A DNA stretch of 64,000 nucleotides from Pseudomonadota bacterium (lineage in GTDB: Bacteria > Myxococcota_A > Polyangia > GCA-2747355). The notes beneath the pieces were generated by a model. That model was not told where the DNA came from and ran no database searches. It worked only from the letters and a program-made list of their open reading frames with translations. Numbering within the stretch: position 1 is the first letter of the stretch; each line of letters opens with the position of its first letter. The stretch spans positions 310,001 through 374,000 of the forward strand of contig JADJTL010000001.1 of assembly GCA_016711215.1 (NCBI GenBank). Direction: 5' to 3'. This document shows, in pieces, positions 25,734 to 34,765 of this stretch. The position numbers and the translations under genes were made by a program.

Positions 25734-27499
25734 TGCTGTTGACGGCGATCGTGCTGCTGCCGCTGCTCGGCGCTCTCGTCGTGGCGTTGTTGCCACGCGC
25801 CGAGGAACGCGCCGCGCGCCACCTCGGCTTCTGTTTTGCGCTCTTGACCTTCGCGGTCTCGCTCGGTCTGGTCGCCTTTCGCCCGGCGGAGGCTGGGTGG
25901 CAGTTCGTCGTGCGGCGGCCCTGGGTCGCGAGCCTGGGGATCGACTTTCACCTGGCAGTCGACGGGATCAGCCTCTGGCTCGTGCTCCTCACGACCTTGT
26001 TGATGCCGATCGTGCTGCTCAGCACCTATCGGGCGATCAACACTCGAGTGAAGGAATTCCTCGTCGCCATGCTCGTGCTGGAAGCCGGCATGCTCGGCGT
26101 TTTCCTCGCCCTCGACCTCTTCCTCTTCTACGTCTTCTGGGAGCTGGTCCTGGTGCCGATGTACCTGATCATCGGGATCTGGGGCCACGGCGATCGCATC
26201 TTCGCCGCGCTCAAGTTCGTGCTCTACACGGTCGTCGGGTCGCTCTTGATGCTGGCGGCGATCATCTACCTCTACGTGACGCACGGCCAGGCGACCGGAA
26301 ACTACACCTTCGACTACACGACGCTGATGCTCTCGGTTTGGGGCCACGGCGACCAGCTCTGGCTCTTCCTCGCCTTCGCGCTCGCCTTCGCGATCAAGGT
26401 GCCGCTCTTCCCGCTGCATACCTGGTTGCCCGACGCGCATACGCAGGCGCCCACCGCAGGGTCGGTCGTGCTCGCTGGCGTCTTGCTCAAGCTCGGGACC
26501 TACGGCTTCCTCCGCTTCGCCCTGCCGCTCTTTCCCTGGGCCGCTGCTCAATGCAGCCCCTACCTCGTGGCGCTGGCCGTGATCGGCATCCTCTACGGCG
26601 CGCTCGTCGCCTACGCCCAGCAGGATGCCAAGCGCCTCGTCGCCTACTCGTCCGTCAGTCACCTCGGCTTCGTGATGCTGGGGCTCTTGGCGATGAACAG
26701 CACGGGGCTGCAGGGCAGCATTTTCCAGATGCTCAGCCATGGGATCTCGACCGGGGGCCTCTTCCTCGCGATCGGCGTGCTCTACGAGCGCCGCCACACG
26801 AACGAGCTGGCGCAGTTTGGCGGAATCTGGCGGCCGATGCCGATCTTCGCCGGATTGTTCATGGTGATGATGCTCTCGTCGGCGGGCCTTCCCGGGCTGA
26901 GCGGCTTCGTCGGCGAGTTCCTGATCCTCGTCGGCGCGTTCACCCACCGCTTCTTCGTCGATGGTGGCGAGCAACTCCGACTGCTGACCTTGCCTGGCGT
27001 CTGGCATTGGGGACCGCGGGTGGTCGCTGGCCTCGCCGCGCTCGGGGTCGTGCTCGGTGCGGTCTACCTGCTGGCGATGTTTCAGAAGCTAATGTTCGGG
27101 CCGATCACCCAGCCGAAGAACGCCGAGCTCCGGGACCTCGACGCGCGCGAGATCGCGGTCTTCGCGCCGCTGGTGGTGCTGACCTTCGTGATGGGGCTCT
27201 ACCCGCGGCCCTTCCTGGCGCCGATGGAGCCCTCGGTGAACCGCCTCTTGCACGACTACCGGGTGCGTTATGCGGCCAGTCGTGAGCATTCGGGGTCGGG
27301 GGTGCGCCAGCTCGCCGGGTTGGGCGCAGCGGCCGCGACGCAGCCCGAGGTGGCGCTGGCGCCGAGCGCGCCGCCTCCGACGCCGGCCGTGGTCGGCGTG
27401 CCGACGCCGGGGCGCGGGGCCGAACGCCGGGTAGTGGCGCCGCGGCGCTCGCCGCTGCCCTCCTTGCGGAGCGCTCGCCGCCCGCGAGGTGCAAGATGA
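25730..27499 (+). CDS. nuoM: NADH-quinone oxidoreductase subunit M
   Basis: A 589-residue antiporter-like proton channel subunit. The FYVFWELVLVPMYLIIGIWG helix near residue 128 has the essential Glu. HTWLPDAHTQAPTAGSV near 228, QQDAKRLVAYSSVSHLGFVMLG near 300 and SAGLPGLSGFVGEF near 385 are all typical. The start is the ATGATG at 25730, which overlaps the nuoL stop. The last about 75 residues are an Ala/Pro/Arg-rich tail absent from most NuoM proteins; they may be disordered in the cytoplasm or reflect a displaced stop codon. nuoN overlaps the end by 4 bp. Confidence 0.94.
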   Translation: MMLLTAIVLLPLLGALVVALLPRAEERAARHLGFCFALLTFAVSLGLVAFRPAEAGWQFVVRRPWVASLGIDFHLAVDGISLWLVLLTTLLMPIVLLSTYRAINTRVKEFLVAMLVLEAGMLGVFLALDLFLFYVFWELVLVPMYLIIGIWGHGDRIFAALKFVLYTVVGSLLMLAAIIYLYVTHGQATGNYTFDYTTLMLSVWGHGDQLWLFLAFALAFAIKVPLFPLHTWLPDAHTQAPTAGSVVLAGVLLKLGTYGFLRFALPLFPWAAAQCSPYLVALAVIGILYGALVAYAQQDAKRLVAYSSVSHLGFVMLGLLAMNSTGLQGSIFQMLSHGISTGGLFLAIGVLYERRHTNELAQFGGIWRPMPIFAGLFMVMMLSSAGLPGLSGFVGEFLILVGAFTHRFFVDGGEQLRLLTLPGVWHWGPRVVAGLAALGVVLGAVYLLAMFQKLMFGPITQPKNAELRDLDAREIAVFAPLVVLTFVMGLYPRPFLAPMEPSVNRLLHDYRVRYAASREHSGSGVRQLAGLGAAAATQPEVALAPSAPPPTPAVVGVPTPGRGAERRVVAPRRSPLPSLRSARRPRGAR

Positions 27500-28971
27500 C
27501 CGGGGGCGTCGAGATGGTTGAGCTGCAGGCCTTGGCGCCCTTGCTGGTGGTGATCGGCTGGGCCGCGCTCCTGCTCCTGGTGAGCGCCTTGGCAGCAGGG
27601 CGCAGCCTGCGCCTCGGCCCGTTGGCGCTCTGTGGGCTGCTGCTGGCGTTGGTGGCGGTCGTCTGGGATTGGCGCTTCGTCGGCGAAGGCGGACGCGTGC
27701 TCTTCGGCGGCCTCGCGGTCAGTGATCGCTTTGCGCTCTTTCTCGACGCCCTGCTGCTGCTCGGCGGCGCGCTGACCGTGATGGTTTCGGGCGCCTATCT
27801 CGAGGAGCACGACTTCGCTGACGATGCCTTCTTCTCGCTCGTCTTGCTCGCCGTCGCTGGGATGATGTTGCTCGTCCACGCGAGCAGCTTCGTGATGCTG
27901 CTGCTGGGAATCGAGACGATGTCGCTGGCGGTCTACGCGCTGGTCGCCTTCTGGGTCGGCAAGGCCACCAGCGCAGAGGCGGCGCTCAAGTACTTCGTGA
28001 TGGGCGCGGTAGCCTCTGCCTTCCTCGTCTTCGGGGTGGCGCTCCTCTATGGCGTTACGGGCGCGACCAGCTACCGCGGGCTCGCCGAGGCGGCGGCGCA
28101 GGCGGCAGGCCAGCCCCTGCTCCTGCTCGGTCTGGTCTTCGTGTTGGGCGCGCTGGCCTTCAAGGTGGCGATCGTGCCGCTGCATATGTGGGTGCCTGAT
28201 GCGTATGAGGGAGCGCCGACGCCCGTCACGGGGCTGATGGCCTCTGCCGTCAAGGTCGCCGGCTTTGGTGCCTTGCTGCGCTTGCTGGCGACGGCCTTCG
28301 CTGGCGACGGGCTCGCCTATGGCCCGACCGGCTGGCTCCCGCCCTGCTGGACCTTGGCGGCGCTGACGATGTCGCTGGGGAACCTCGCTGCGCTGCGCCA
28401 GCCGAGCCTCAAGCGCATGTTGGCGTATTCGTCGGTGGCGCACGCTGGCTACCTGTTGCTGGGGGTCATCACCGTCGGATTGCATCCCGGAGAGCTGGCA
28501 CCCGTGCTCTTTTATTTGCTCGCCTACACCGCGACCACGCTCGGCGCGCTTGGCGTCGTGGCGTGGATCGGGCGGCGACACGCCGAGCGGCTGACCTTCG
28601 AGGATTGGGCGGGCCTGGCACGGCATCATCCGGGCGTGGCCTTGGTGATGACGATCTTCCTCTTGTCGTTGGCCGGTGTACCGCCGACGGGCGGGTTCTT
28701 TGCGAAGTTCTACCTCTTCCGGGCGGCGCTGCGTGACCCGCAGCTCGTCACGCTCGTCGTCATCGCCGTGCTGAACAGCGTCGTCAGCGTCTACTACTAC
28801 CTGCGCCCGGTGGTGGCGATGTACTTCCAGGAGGGCGCGGCCCAGCCCCAGCCCTTGGCCCGACCCAGCGTCCACGCGATGCTGGGGATCGCGGCGCTGC
28901 TCGTGCTGCTGCTCGGCCTGCTACCCGGGTTCCCGCTCGAGTGGGCGTTGCAGGCCCAGCTCGCGCGCTGA
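27496..28971 (+). CDS. nuoN: NADH-quinone oxidoreductase subunit N
   Basis: A 491-residue membrane subunit, homologous to NuoL/M and next to NuoK in the complex. GIETMSLAVYALVAFW near residue 135 has the conserved Glu. KVAIVPLHMWVPDAYEGAPTPVTGLM near 220 has the Lys and His region, and SLKRMLAYSSVAHAGYLLLG near 302 follows. Length and order match NuoN. It ends the visible nuo operon; the PilZ gene begins about 130 bp later. Confidence 0.94.
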   Translation: MTGGVEMVELQALAPLLVVIGWAALLLLVSALAAGRSLRLGPLALCGLLLALVAVVWDWRFVGEGGRVLFGGLAVSDRFALFLDALLLLGGALTVMVSGAYLEEHDFADDAFFSLVLLAVAGMMLLVHASSFVMLLLGIETMSLAVYALVAFWVGKATSAEAALKYFVMGAVASAFLVFGVALLYGVTGATSYRGLAEAAAQAAGQPLLLLGLVFVLGALAFKVAIVPLHMWVPDAYEGAPTPVTGLMASAVKVAGFGALLRLLATAFAGDGLAYGPTGWLPPCWTLAALTMSLGNLAALRQPSLKRMLAYSSVAHAGYLLLGVITVGLHPGELAPVLFYLLAYTATTLGALGVVAWIGRRHAERLTFEDWAGLARHHPGVALVMTIFLLSLAGVPPTGGFFAKFYLFRAALRDPQLVTLVVIAVLNSVVSVYYYLRPVVAMYFQEGAAQPQPLARPSVHAMLGIAALLVLLLGLLPGFPLEWALQAQLAR

Positions 28972-29103
28972 CGCCCTGAGCGTGATCACGCCCGAGCCTG
29001 GCGCGTACCAGCCGCGCTTCAGCGCGCCCCCCGGTGCTCGCGGTGGCGGGCCGGTTGGGTTATGCTGGGCGGGATCCTGAGTCAGGGCCAGGGGGAGGAA
29101 GCG

Positions 29104-29448
29104 GTGGGCGACCAAGACTTGCGACAGCATCCACGCCTGCCCGTCAACCTCCCGGCGACCTACTGCTCGGCCAACCTGATCATCGATGCTCGTGTCTCCA
29201 ACCTGAGCCAGGCTGGGCTCTTTCTGCGCTGCTCCGCCGTCGATCCGATCGGCACGCCAGCCGAGGTGACGATCAGCCTTCCCACGCAGGCGGTTCCGTT
29301 GGTGGTCAGCGGTATTGTGATCTGGTCCTGCGCGATGTCCGACCGGCCGAGCGGGATGGGGTTGCACTTCGGCGAGCTGTCGAAAGAGACGCGCGCCGCG
29401 CTGGCGAACTGCCTGCTGCAAAGCAGCCACGGTCACGTCGGGGTGTAG
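29104..29448 (+). CDS. PilZ domain protein
   Basis: A 114-residue single-domain PilZ protein. RQHPR (RxxxR, near residue 7) and NLSQAGLFL (N/DxSxxG, near 32) form the canonical cyclic-di-GMP binding pair, followed by strands ending SGMGLHFGELS. The GTG at 29104 is chosen because GGGGGAGGA lies 4 bp upstream; an ATG at 29062 would add 14 residues. Such proteins act as c-di-GMP receptors, and an FHA-GGDEF synthase is encoded at 6.0 kb. It lies between nuoN and the convergent yihY-like gene, and its partner is unknown. Confidence 0.85.
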   Translation: MGDQDLRQHPRLPVNLPATYCSANLIIDARVSNLSQAGLFLRCSAVDPIGTPAEVTISLPTQAVPLVVSGIVIWSCAMSDRPSGMGLHFGELSKETRAALANCLLQSSHGHVGV

Positions 29449-29481
29449 GGTCCGGATCGCGCCGCCGCGCCCCGCCCGCGC

Positions 29482-30903
29482 CTAGGACGGTCCGGCGCCA
29501 GGCATCGGTGCCGCTCTCGGTGCCGGTATCGGCGTCGGCGTCGGCGTGGCTGGCGGGTTGGCTAACGCCGCCAGGGAGGTCGCGGTCTGGGCCCGACTCG
29601 CGGCCGCGGCGCTCGAGAGCAGCGCGCTCAGGCGAGCCTGCAGGGCGTCGTTGACCAGCGCGACGTCGTCACCCTCGCGGTGGCGCAGGACGTCGAGGAC
29701 CTCAGCGACCGCGACCGTGTCTGGCGCTCTCGCAGGCAGGTAGCGCAGCTCGTCGCCTTCCCGGGTGGCCGCCACCAACCTTTGGTCGAGCAAGAGATCG
29801 AGCAGCGGCTGGCTCACCGCCAGCGGGGCTGCCGCGGCGCTGGCCAGCATCGCCGCCGTCGGCGCCGGCGCGCCTCGCTGGAAGGCGTCCACCGTCTCGA
29901 CCAGCAGGCGCAGGGCGAGCGTCTCGCGCGTGGCCTGGCTGAGGACGAGGGGCGCGGACTCGAGCCGATCGGTGGCGACGGTCTGACTGGCGTAGGTGAA
30001 GCTGACGCCGAAGAGCACGATGACCCAGCTGTAATAGAGCCAGAGCATGAGGAGCGGCATCGCGCCGAGCGCGCCATAGACGGCGCTGTAGCGCAGGAAG
30101 CTGGCCGAGAGCCAGATGAAGAGTGCCTTGAGGGCCGTCCAGAGCAGGCCGCCGACGAGGCCGCCAGCGAGCGCGCTGCGCAGGCGCACCTTGGTGTTCG
30201 GCACCAGCGCGTAGGCCGTGATGAAGAGCGCGCAGACGGCGAGCGTCGAGCCGAGCGAGAGTAGCCAGCGCCCTATGCCCCAGGGGAGCCACTGACTGGC
30301 GACCGTGGCGAAGGCGGAGCGCTGGAGCTGCGCCGAGATGGAGAGTGAGACGCCGACGAGAATCGGGCCAACGGTGATCATCAACCAGTAGACGGCCAAG
30401 CGCAGATGCAGCGGCCGCCCGCGCGCGATGCCCCAGACCCGGTTGAAGGCCTGCTCGCTTTCGACCAGCAGGCTGACCGCCGAGTAGAAGAGCAGCAGCA
30501 TCCCGACCCCGGCGATCGCGCCCGCGCTGATGTTGGCGGTGAACTGGTTGAGCCAGCGCCCCACCTCGTCCGCTCGCCCGACGGCGAGGTTCTCGAGGAT
30601 CAGCTGCCGCAGCGGCTCCTCCAGGCGCTGCAGGCCACCAAAGGCCTTGAAGAGCGCGAAGGCGACGGCGAGCAACGGGACGATCGCCAGCAGCGTGTGA
30701 TAGGTGAGCGCCGCGGCCCGGCGGGTGATTTCGCCGTTATTGATCGTGTGCACGGTGAAGAAGAAGACCTGCACCTGGCGCGCGAGGAAGGCGAGCACGC
30801 CGCCCCGGCGGCGACAGGCCTCGGCCCAGTCGTGCAGCAGGTGCCCTTGGTGCAGCGGCGCCGGGCGCGTGCGCGCCGGCGTTTCGGTCGTTGGTGGGGT
30901 CAT
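29482..30903 (-). CDS. YihY/BrkB-family inner-membrane protein
   Basis: A 473-residue membrane protein of the YihY/virulence-factor-BrkB family, once misnamed RNase BN. The conserved AAALTYHTLLAIVPLLAVAFALF helix near residue 65, about six membrane helices, and LVPNTKVRLRSALAGGLVGGLLW near 240 with YGALGAMPLLMLWLYYSW near 280 are diagnostic. The C-terminal about 150 residues are soluble and Ala-rich, with a winged-helix-like part (LLVETVDAF, LLDLLLDQRLV) and a Pro/Thr tail. ATG 30903 is preferred; 30948 or 31020 are alternatives. Transport or regulatory function is unproven. It diverges from the CitE-like gene. Confidence 0.85.
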   Translation of the reverse strand: MTPPTTETPARTRPAPLHQGHLLHDWAEACRRRGGVLAFLARQVQVFFFTVHTINNGEITRRAAALTYHTLLAIVPLLAVAFALFKAFGGLQRLEEPLRQLILENLAVGRADEVGRWLNQFTANISAGAIAGVGMLLLFYSAVSLLVESEQAFNRVWGIARGRPLHLRLAVYWLMITVGPILVGVSLSISAQLQRSAFATVASQWLPWGIGRWLLSLGSTLAVCALFITAYALVPNTKVRLRSALAGGLVGGLLWTALKALFIWLSASFLRYSAVYGALGAMPLLMLWLYYSWVIVLFGVSFTYASQTVATDRLESAPLVLSQATRETLALRLLVETVDAFQRGAPAPTAAMLASAAAAPLAVSQPLLDLLLDQRLVAATREGDELRYLPARAPDTVAVAEVLDVLRHREGDDVALVNDALQARLSALLSSAAAASRAQTATSLAALANPPATPTPTPIPAPRAAPMPGAGPS

Positions 30904-30999
30904 GCCTTGCCCAAGCCTCTGTTGCGGGTCTGCCCTGCCTCTTGTCATCGGGCGCCCCGCTGCGTAGCGTAGCGCCCGGACAACTGCACGGTACCGCCA

Positions 31000-31995
31000 A
31001 TGGCCCCGCTTCAGCCACAAGAGGTCCTATTCGCCGACGGAGCGCGCGAGCTGCCCTTGATGGCGAGCTGTGAGCACTACGCCGGCTCCGAGCGCTTCCT
31101 GCGCAAGGCGCTCGAGCTGCAGGCGCAGCTCGGTGGCGTCTTCGACGTGACGGTGGACTGCGAGGATGGCGCGCGCGCCGGGGCTGAGCGTGAGCAGATC
31201 GAGCTGGCTCTGGCGCTGCTGCACGACCCGCTCAACCGTCACGGACGGCTGGGGGTCCGAGTCCACGGCTATCATGACGCGCCTTGGCGCCAAGATGTCG
31301 ACCTGCTGCTGGCCGGCGCGGCGGCCGAGCTCGCCTATCTGACGCTGCCCAAGGCCACCTCCGTGGCGCAGGTGGCGACGATGGCAGCTTACATTCGCAG
31401 CGCCTGCGACCGGCAGGGGGAGCGTCGCACACCACCCCTGCACGTGCTGATCGAGACCCAGGGCGCCCTGCGCGACGTCTGGAAGATCGCCGCGATCCCA
31501 GGGGTCGAGGTGCTCGACTTCGGCCTGATGGACTTCGTCAGCGACCACCAGGGCGCGATCCCCGAGACGGCGATGCGCTCCCCCGAGCAGTTCGAGCATC
31601 GCCTGGTCACCCGCGCCAAGACTGAGGTCGTGGCCGCCGCGCTGGCCCATGGGATCGTGCCGGCCCATAACGTCACGCTCGCCCTCAAGGACGCCGAGCA
31701 AACGCGCGCGGATGCCGAGCGCGCGCGGCGCGAGTTTGGGTTCCTGCGGATGTGGAGCATCTACCCGACGCAGGTCGAGGCGATCCTGGCGGGAATGGCG
31801 CCCGACCTCTCGCGGCTGCCGCGGGCGCTGGCCCTGCTGTCGCAGGCCCAGGATGCCGGCTGGGGGCCGGTGGCCTTCGAGGGCCAGCTCCAGGATCGCG
31901 GGACCTATCGCGATGCCTGGAGGCTCGTGCGGCAGGCGCGTGCGGGCGGCCTCGCGCTCGGGGCCGAGGCCGAGCGCCGGTTCTTTGGCGGCTGA
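31000..31995 (+). CDS. HpcH/HpaI aldolase / citrate lyase beta-like (CitE superfamily)
   Basis: A 331-residue TIM-barrel lyase. VTVDCEDGARAG near residue 51 and LHVLIETQGALRDVW near 147 provide the acidic metal and substrate residues. LDFGLMDFVSDHQGAIP near 173 and RMWSIYPTQVEAIL near 249 match CitE-like CoA-ester lyases. These cleave or form C-C bonds in acyl-CoA esters such as malyl-CoA or citryl-CoA. No citrate lyase alpha or gamma subunit is nearby, so a stand-alone role is likely and the substrate is unknown. The ATG at 31000 lies 97 bp from the divergent yihY-like start. Confidence 0.83.
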   Translation: MAPLQPQEVLFADGARELPLMASCEHYAGSERFLRKALELQAQLGGVFDVTVDCEDGARAGAEREQIELALALLHDPLNRHGRLGVRVHGYHDAPWRQDVDLLLAGAAAELAYLTLPKATSVAQVATMAAYIRSACDRQGERRTPPLHVLIETQGALRDVWKIAAIPGVEVLDFGLMDFVSDHQGAIPETAMRSPEQFEHRLVTRAKTEVVAAALAHGIVPAHNVTLALKDAEQTRADAERARREFGFLRMWSIYPTQVEAILAGMAPDLSRLPRALALLSQAQDAGWGPVAFEGQLQDRGTYRDAWRLVRQARAGGLALGAEAERRFFGG

Positions 31996-32149
31996 GAGGG
32001 AGTTGCCGCCTCAGCACGGTCGGCTGGCGATTGGCTCTCAACATCCGCGCCGGGGCGTCGATGGCACTAGACGTGGTGAAAACCCCTGGCAGGAAGTCAC
32101 GCTCGACCGAGCGACCAGCGAGATCCACCTCCCACCGACGGGAGCGCGG

Positions 32150-33664
32150 TTGATTGCGTTGGCCGGACCGCATACGGGCCGGGTCTACTCGCTGCAGGAG
32201 AGCGCGCTGATCGGGCGCGGGAGCGAGGCGCTGGTGCGCTTGGAGGTGCCGGAGATCTCGCGCCGCCACGCGCTGATCTCGCGCAAGATCACCGGTCGCT
32301 GGGTGATCGAGGACCTCGGCAGCCGCAACGGCACGATGGTCAATGGCACGCCCGTTGGCGACGAGCCCCATCCCCTGCAGTTCGGCGACCGTGTGCAGAT
32401 CGGCAGCCACGTGATGTTCGTCTTCACGCGCTACGATCAGCTCGAGGAGCAGGTGCTGCAGTCCCAGCGGATGGAGGCCGTGGGACGGATGGCCGGCGGC
32501 ATCGCGCATGACTTCAACAACCTGCTGGCCGCGATCACCAGCACGGTCGAGTTCTTGATCCAGGCAGCGGCCGAGGGGACGGTCAAGCCGCCGGTGCTGG
32601 ATGAGTGCCTGGGCGACATTCGCCAGGCAGCGCGGCGCGCCGTTGAGCTGACGAGCTGCATGCTCGACCTTTCGCGGCGCGAGCTAGGACGCCCGGCCGC
32701 GGTCGATGTCTCCGCGGTGATCCATGAGGTGATGCAGCTCTCACGGCGCACCTTCCCTGGCGAGATCCAGGTCGAGGAGGCGATCGCGCCCGGAATGTTC
32801 GTCATGGGGCAGCGCGCGCAGCTCCACCAGGCCCTGATGAACGTCTGCGTCAACGCCCGCGACGCCATGAGCGGGTGCGGTGGTGGGACGGTGGCTGTCT
32901 CCCTCGCGCGGGTGGACGCGAGCGTGCCGGGCGGAGTGCCGCTCCTCCTGGCGGGTCGCGGATCGTTCATCGTCGCCAAGATCACGGACACGGGCGTGGG
33001 GATGGACGAGGACACGGCGCAACGGGCCTTCGAGCCCTTCTTCACGACCAAGGGTCCGGATAAGGGCACCGGCCTCGGCCTCTCGACGGTCTACGCCGTG
33101 GTCAAGAACCATGGCGGCCACGTCGAGGTCGAGTCGCATCCGGGGCAGGGGACGACCTTCCGCATCTATCTGCCAGCCATGGCCGCGAGCGATCAGGAGG
33201 AGGCGCTGGTCTGCGACACGCCGATGCGCACGCAGCGCATCGCCACCGACAAGCCCGCCGAGAAGACGATCCTGGTGGTCGACGACGACCAGAACGTTCG
33301 CCGCAGCCTGGTGCGGTTGCTCGACCAGCTCGGCTACGGGGTGCTCGCCGCCGGCGGCGCCCATGAGGCCCTCGAGGTCTTTGGCGAGCATCAGGAGCGC
33401 ATCGACCTGGTGTTGCTCGACATCGTGATGCCCGAGGTCAGCGGCGAGCAGGTCTTTCACCAGCTTAGGGCGTTGCGGCCCGCGCTGCCGATCGCCCTGA
33501 TGTCGGGCTTCGCGCCGCAGGGCAGCACGCAGAGCATGCTGCGGGCCGGTGCCGACGGCTTCCTGCACAAGCCCTTCGAGCGGGAGGCGCTGCAGCGCTT
33601 GCTCAACGGGATCTTTGGCACCCATAAGGTGCCGACCGGTCCCCGGCCCTCGCAGGAGCCGTGA
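32150..33664 (+). CDS. FHA - histidine kinase - receiver hybrid signalling protein
   Basis: Domains in order: an FHA phosphothreonine-binding domain (ALIGRGSEA, ISRRHALIS, LGSRNGTMVNGTP); a HisKA-type dimerisation region with GIAHDFNNLL, whose His is the phosphorylation site; a HATPase_c domain with N, G1 and G2 boxes (NVCVNARDAMSG, DTGVGMDEDT, KGTGLGLSTV); and a C-terminal receiver with the acidic pocket VVDDDQ, phosphoacceptor Asp in LLDIVMPE and Lys in LHKPF. No membrane segment is seen. The start is uncertain. TTG 32150 (GGGAG just upstream) is the minimal choice, while ATG 32061 in another frame could be the true start if one base is missing between them. The output partner is unknown. 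Confidence 0.85.
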   Translation: MIALAGPHTGRVYSLQESALIGRGSEALVRLEVPEISRRHALISRKITGRWVIEDLGSRNGTMVNGTPVGDEPHPLQFGDRVQIGSHVMFVFTRYDQLEEQVLQSQRMEAVGRMAGGIAHDFNNLLAAITSTVEFLIQAAAEGTVKPPVLDECLGDIRQAARRAVELTSCMLDLSRRELGRPAAVDVSAVIHEVMQLSRRTFPGEIQVEEAIAPGMFVMGQRAQLHQALMNVCVNARDAMSGCGGGTVAVSLARVDASVPGGVPLLLAGRGSFIVAKITDTGVGMDEDTAQRAFEPFFTTKGPDKGTGLGLSTVYAVVKNHGGHVEVESHPGQGTTFRIYLPAMAASDQEEALVCDTPMRTQRIATDKPAEKTILVVDDDQNVRRSLVRLLDQLGYGVLAAGGAHEALEVFGEHQERIDLVLLDIVMPEVSGEQVFHQLRALRPALPIALMSGFAPQGSTQSMLRAGADGFLHKPFEREALQRLLNGIFGTHKVPTGPRPSQEP

Positions 33665-33666
33665 GC

Positions 33667-33693
33667 GATCCGCAGACGACGATCCGCAGACGA
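33667..33693. repeat. 14-bp direct repeat, two copies
   Basis: gatccgcagacgac at 33667-33680 is followed directly by a second copy (33681-33693, last base missing). It fills the short gap between the convergent hybrid-kinase and HprK-like genes. Confidence 0.8.
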
Positions 33694-33698
33694 GGCCC

Positions 33699-34616
33699 CT
33701 AGGCCAGCGCGGCCAGCTCACGCCGCAGGAGGTCGATCGTCGCGGGTTCCGGGCGGAAGCGCAGGCGGTACATCGGGACTTCGTGTGCCAGCCGTGCACA
33801 ACGCTCCCAGGTCGCCACGAGGCCCGGCTTTCCGGTCCAGACGGGTTGCCACGCCGTGGTCAGCATGCGCCGCCGTGCCTCGTCGGGAGTGAGACGTTCG
33901 AGCTGCGTCCGGTCGGCGTGCTCGAGGAAGAAGACCGCGTGTAGCGGCCCGTCTTCCGCCCTGACCTGGCGCAGGTCTCCGTGCCAGGGGGTGCCGTACA
34001 AACGGTGTCCCTCGGGGTGGCGTCGCACCGCAATGCGATCGTCGCAGAGCACCGTCGCGCCTGCCGCGTCCCAGAGCGCACCGATCGTGCTCTTGCCCCG
34101 TCCCGAGCGACCCGTGAAGATCATGCCGCGACCTTGGTCGCGGACGCCGCAGGAATGAAAGACCAAGCCGCCCTGCTCGGTCAGACCATCGAGGAAGATC
34201 AGCTCCCCGAGCGGGAAGGCGAGTGGATGCGGGTCTTGCTCGACGCCCGTCACCGCCCGGACCTCGGCGGCGGTGCGCACGCGCCAACGCTGCGTGGCCT
34301 GCTCCCGCACCGCAGAGCGCCAAATCGGCAGCGCGGCGTGGACGGACTTGAACAGGAAGACAGGCCGGTCCTCGGATCGGTAGCTCATCCACTGCGTCGT
34401 TTCGCAGCGCGGGCCCTCCGGGTCCGGCGTGGGCTGCTCCGGTAGCCCCGAAGCCGACAGCACGGTGATTTCGGGGTCGCGCGCAGGCGAGGCCGTGGCG
34501 AAGGGAGCGTAGGCCGGCGGCAGGCCAGCGATAGCTGCGGCCTCAGGCCCTCCCTGCTCCGTCTGCGCGACGGAGAGGTGCAGGTTCGCGATGCGGTAGG
34601 ACCCGAGCATGGTCAT
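33699..34616 (-). CDS. HprK-like P-loop kinase adjacent to PqqD-like gene
   Basis: A 305-residue soluble protein with a C-terminal domain like HPr kinase/phosphorylase. It has a P-loop GRSGRGKST at about residues 168-176, the acidic VLCDDRIAV motif near 190 and YGTPWHGDL near 207. This pattern occurs in HprK-related kinases that accompany PqqD-like proteins or lasso-peptide genes, rather than in true HPr kinase, whose N-terminal domain is absent. The N-terminal half is unrecognised. It lies 127 bp downstream of the PqqD-like gene on the same strand. Known relatives in paeninodin-type clusters phosphorylate a precursor peptide at a C-terminal Ser; whether this one does so is inference. Confidence 0.72.
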   Translation of the reverse strand: MTMLGSYRIANLHLSVAQTEQGGPEAAAIAGLPPAYAPFATASPARDPEITVLSASGLPEQPTPDPEGPRCETTQWMSYRSEDRPVFLFKSVHAALPIWRSAVREQATQRWRVRTAAEVRAVTGVEQDPHPLAFPLGELIFLDGLTEQGGLVFHSCGVRDQGRGMIFTGRSGRGKSTIGALWDAAGATVLCDDRIAVRRHPEGHRLYGTPWHGDLRQVRAEDGPLHAVFFLEHADRTQLERLTPDEARRRMLTTAWQPVWTGKPGLVATWERCARLAHEVPMYRLRFRPEPATIDLLRRELAALA

Positions 34617-34721
34617 CGTGGTGAACCTCGCGCGGCGATGGGCCAGAAGGGGACGAGGGAACGGAGGCGCCCCAGTGAGGAGAGCTACCTGCCGAAGCGC
34701 CAGAAGCTCTGCTTGCAGACG

Positions 34722-34765
34722 CTAGGAGCTGCCCGCCGAAGGGCTAGGAGCTGCCCGCCGAAGGG
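34722..34765. repeat. 22-bp tandem repeat, two copies, duplicating a gene's last codons
   Basis: Two perfect copies of a 22-bp unit beginning ctaggagctgcccgccgaag lie at 34722-34743 and 34744-34765, with ctag following. On the minus strand each reads PSAGSS plus TAG, so the C-terminal coding tail of the PqqD-like gene and its stop are duplicated downstream. A degenerate third copy lies near 34680-34700. Confidence 0.9.

Noticed and set aside
23559..25796. Minus-strand open frame of 745 codons opposite nuoL
   Set aside because: It mirrors a clear nuoL gene; its product is an Asp/Glu/His/Arg-rich shadow with no domain.
31000..31995. Citrate lyase operon
   Set aside because: Only the CitE-like protein is present; no citD, citF or citX-like gene adjoins, so a citrate lyase complex is not supported.
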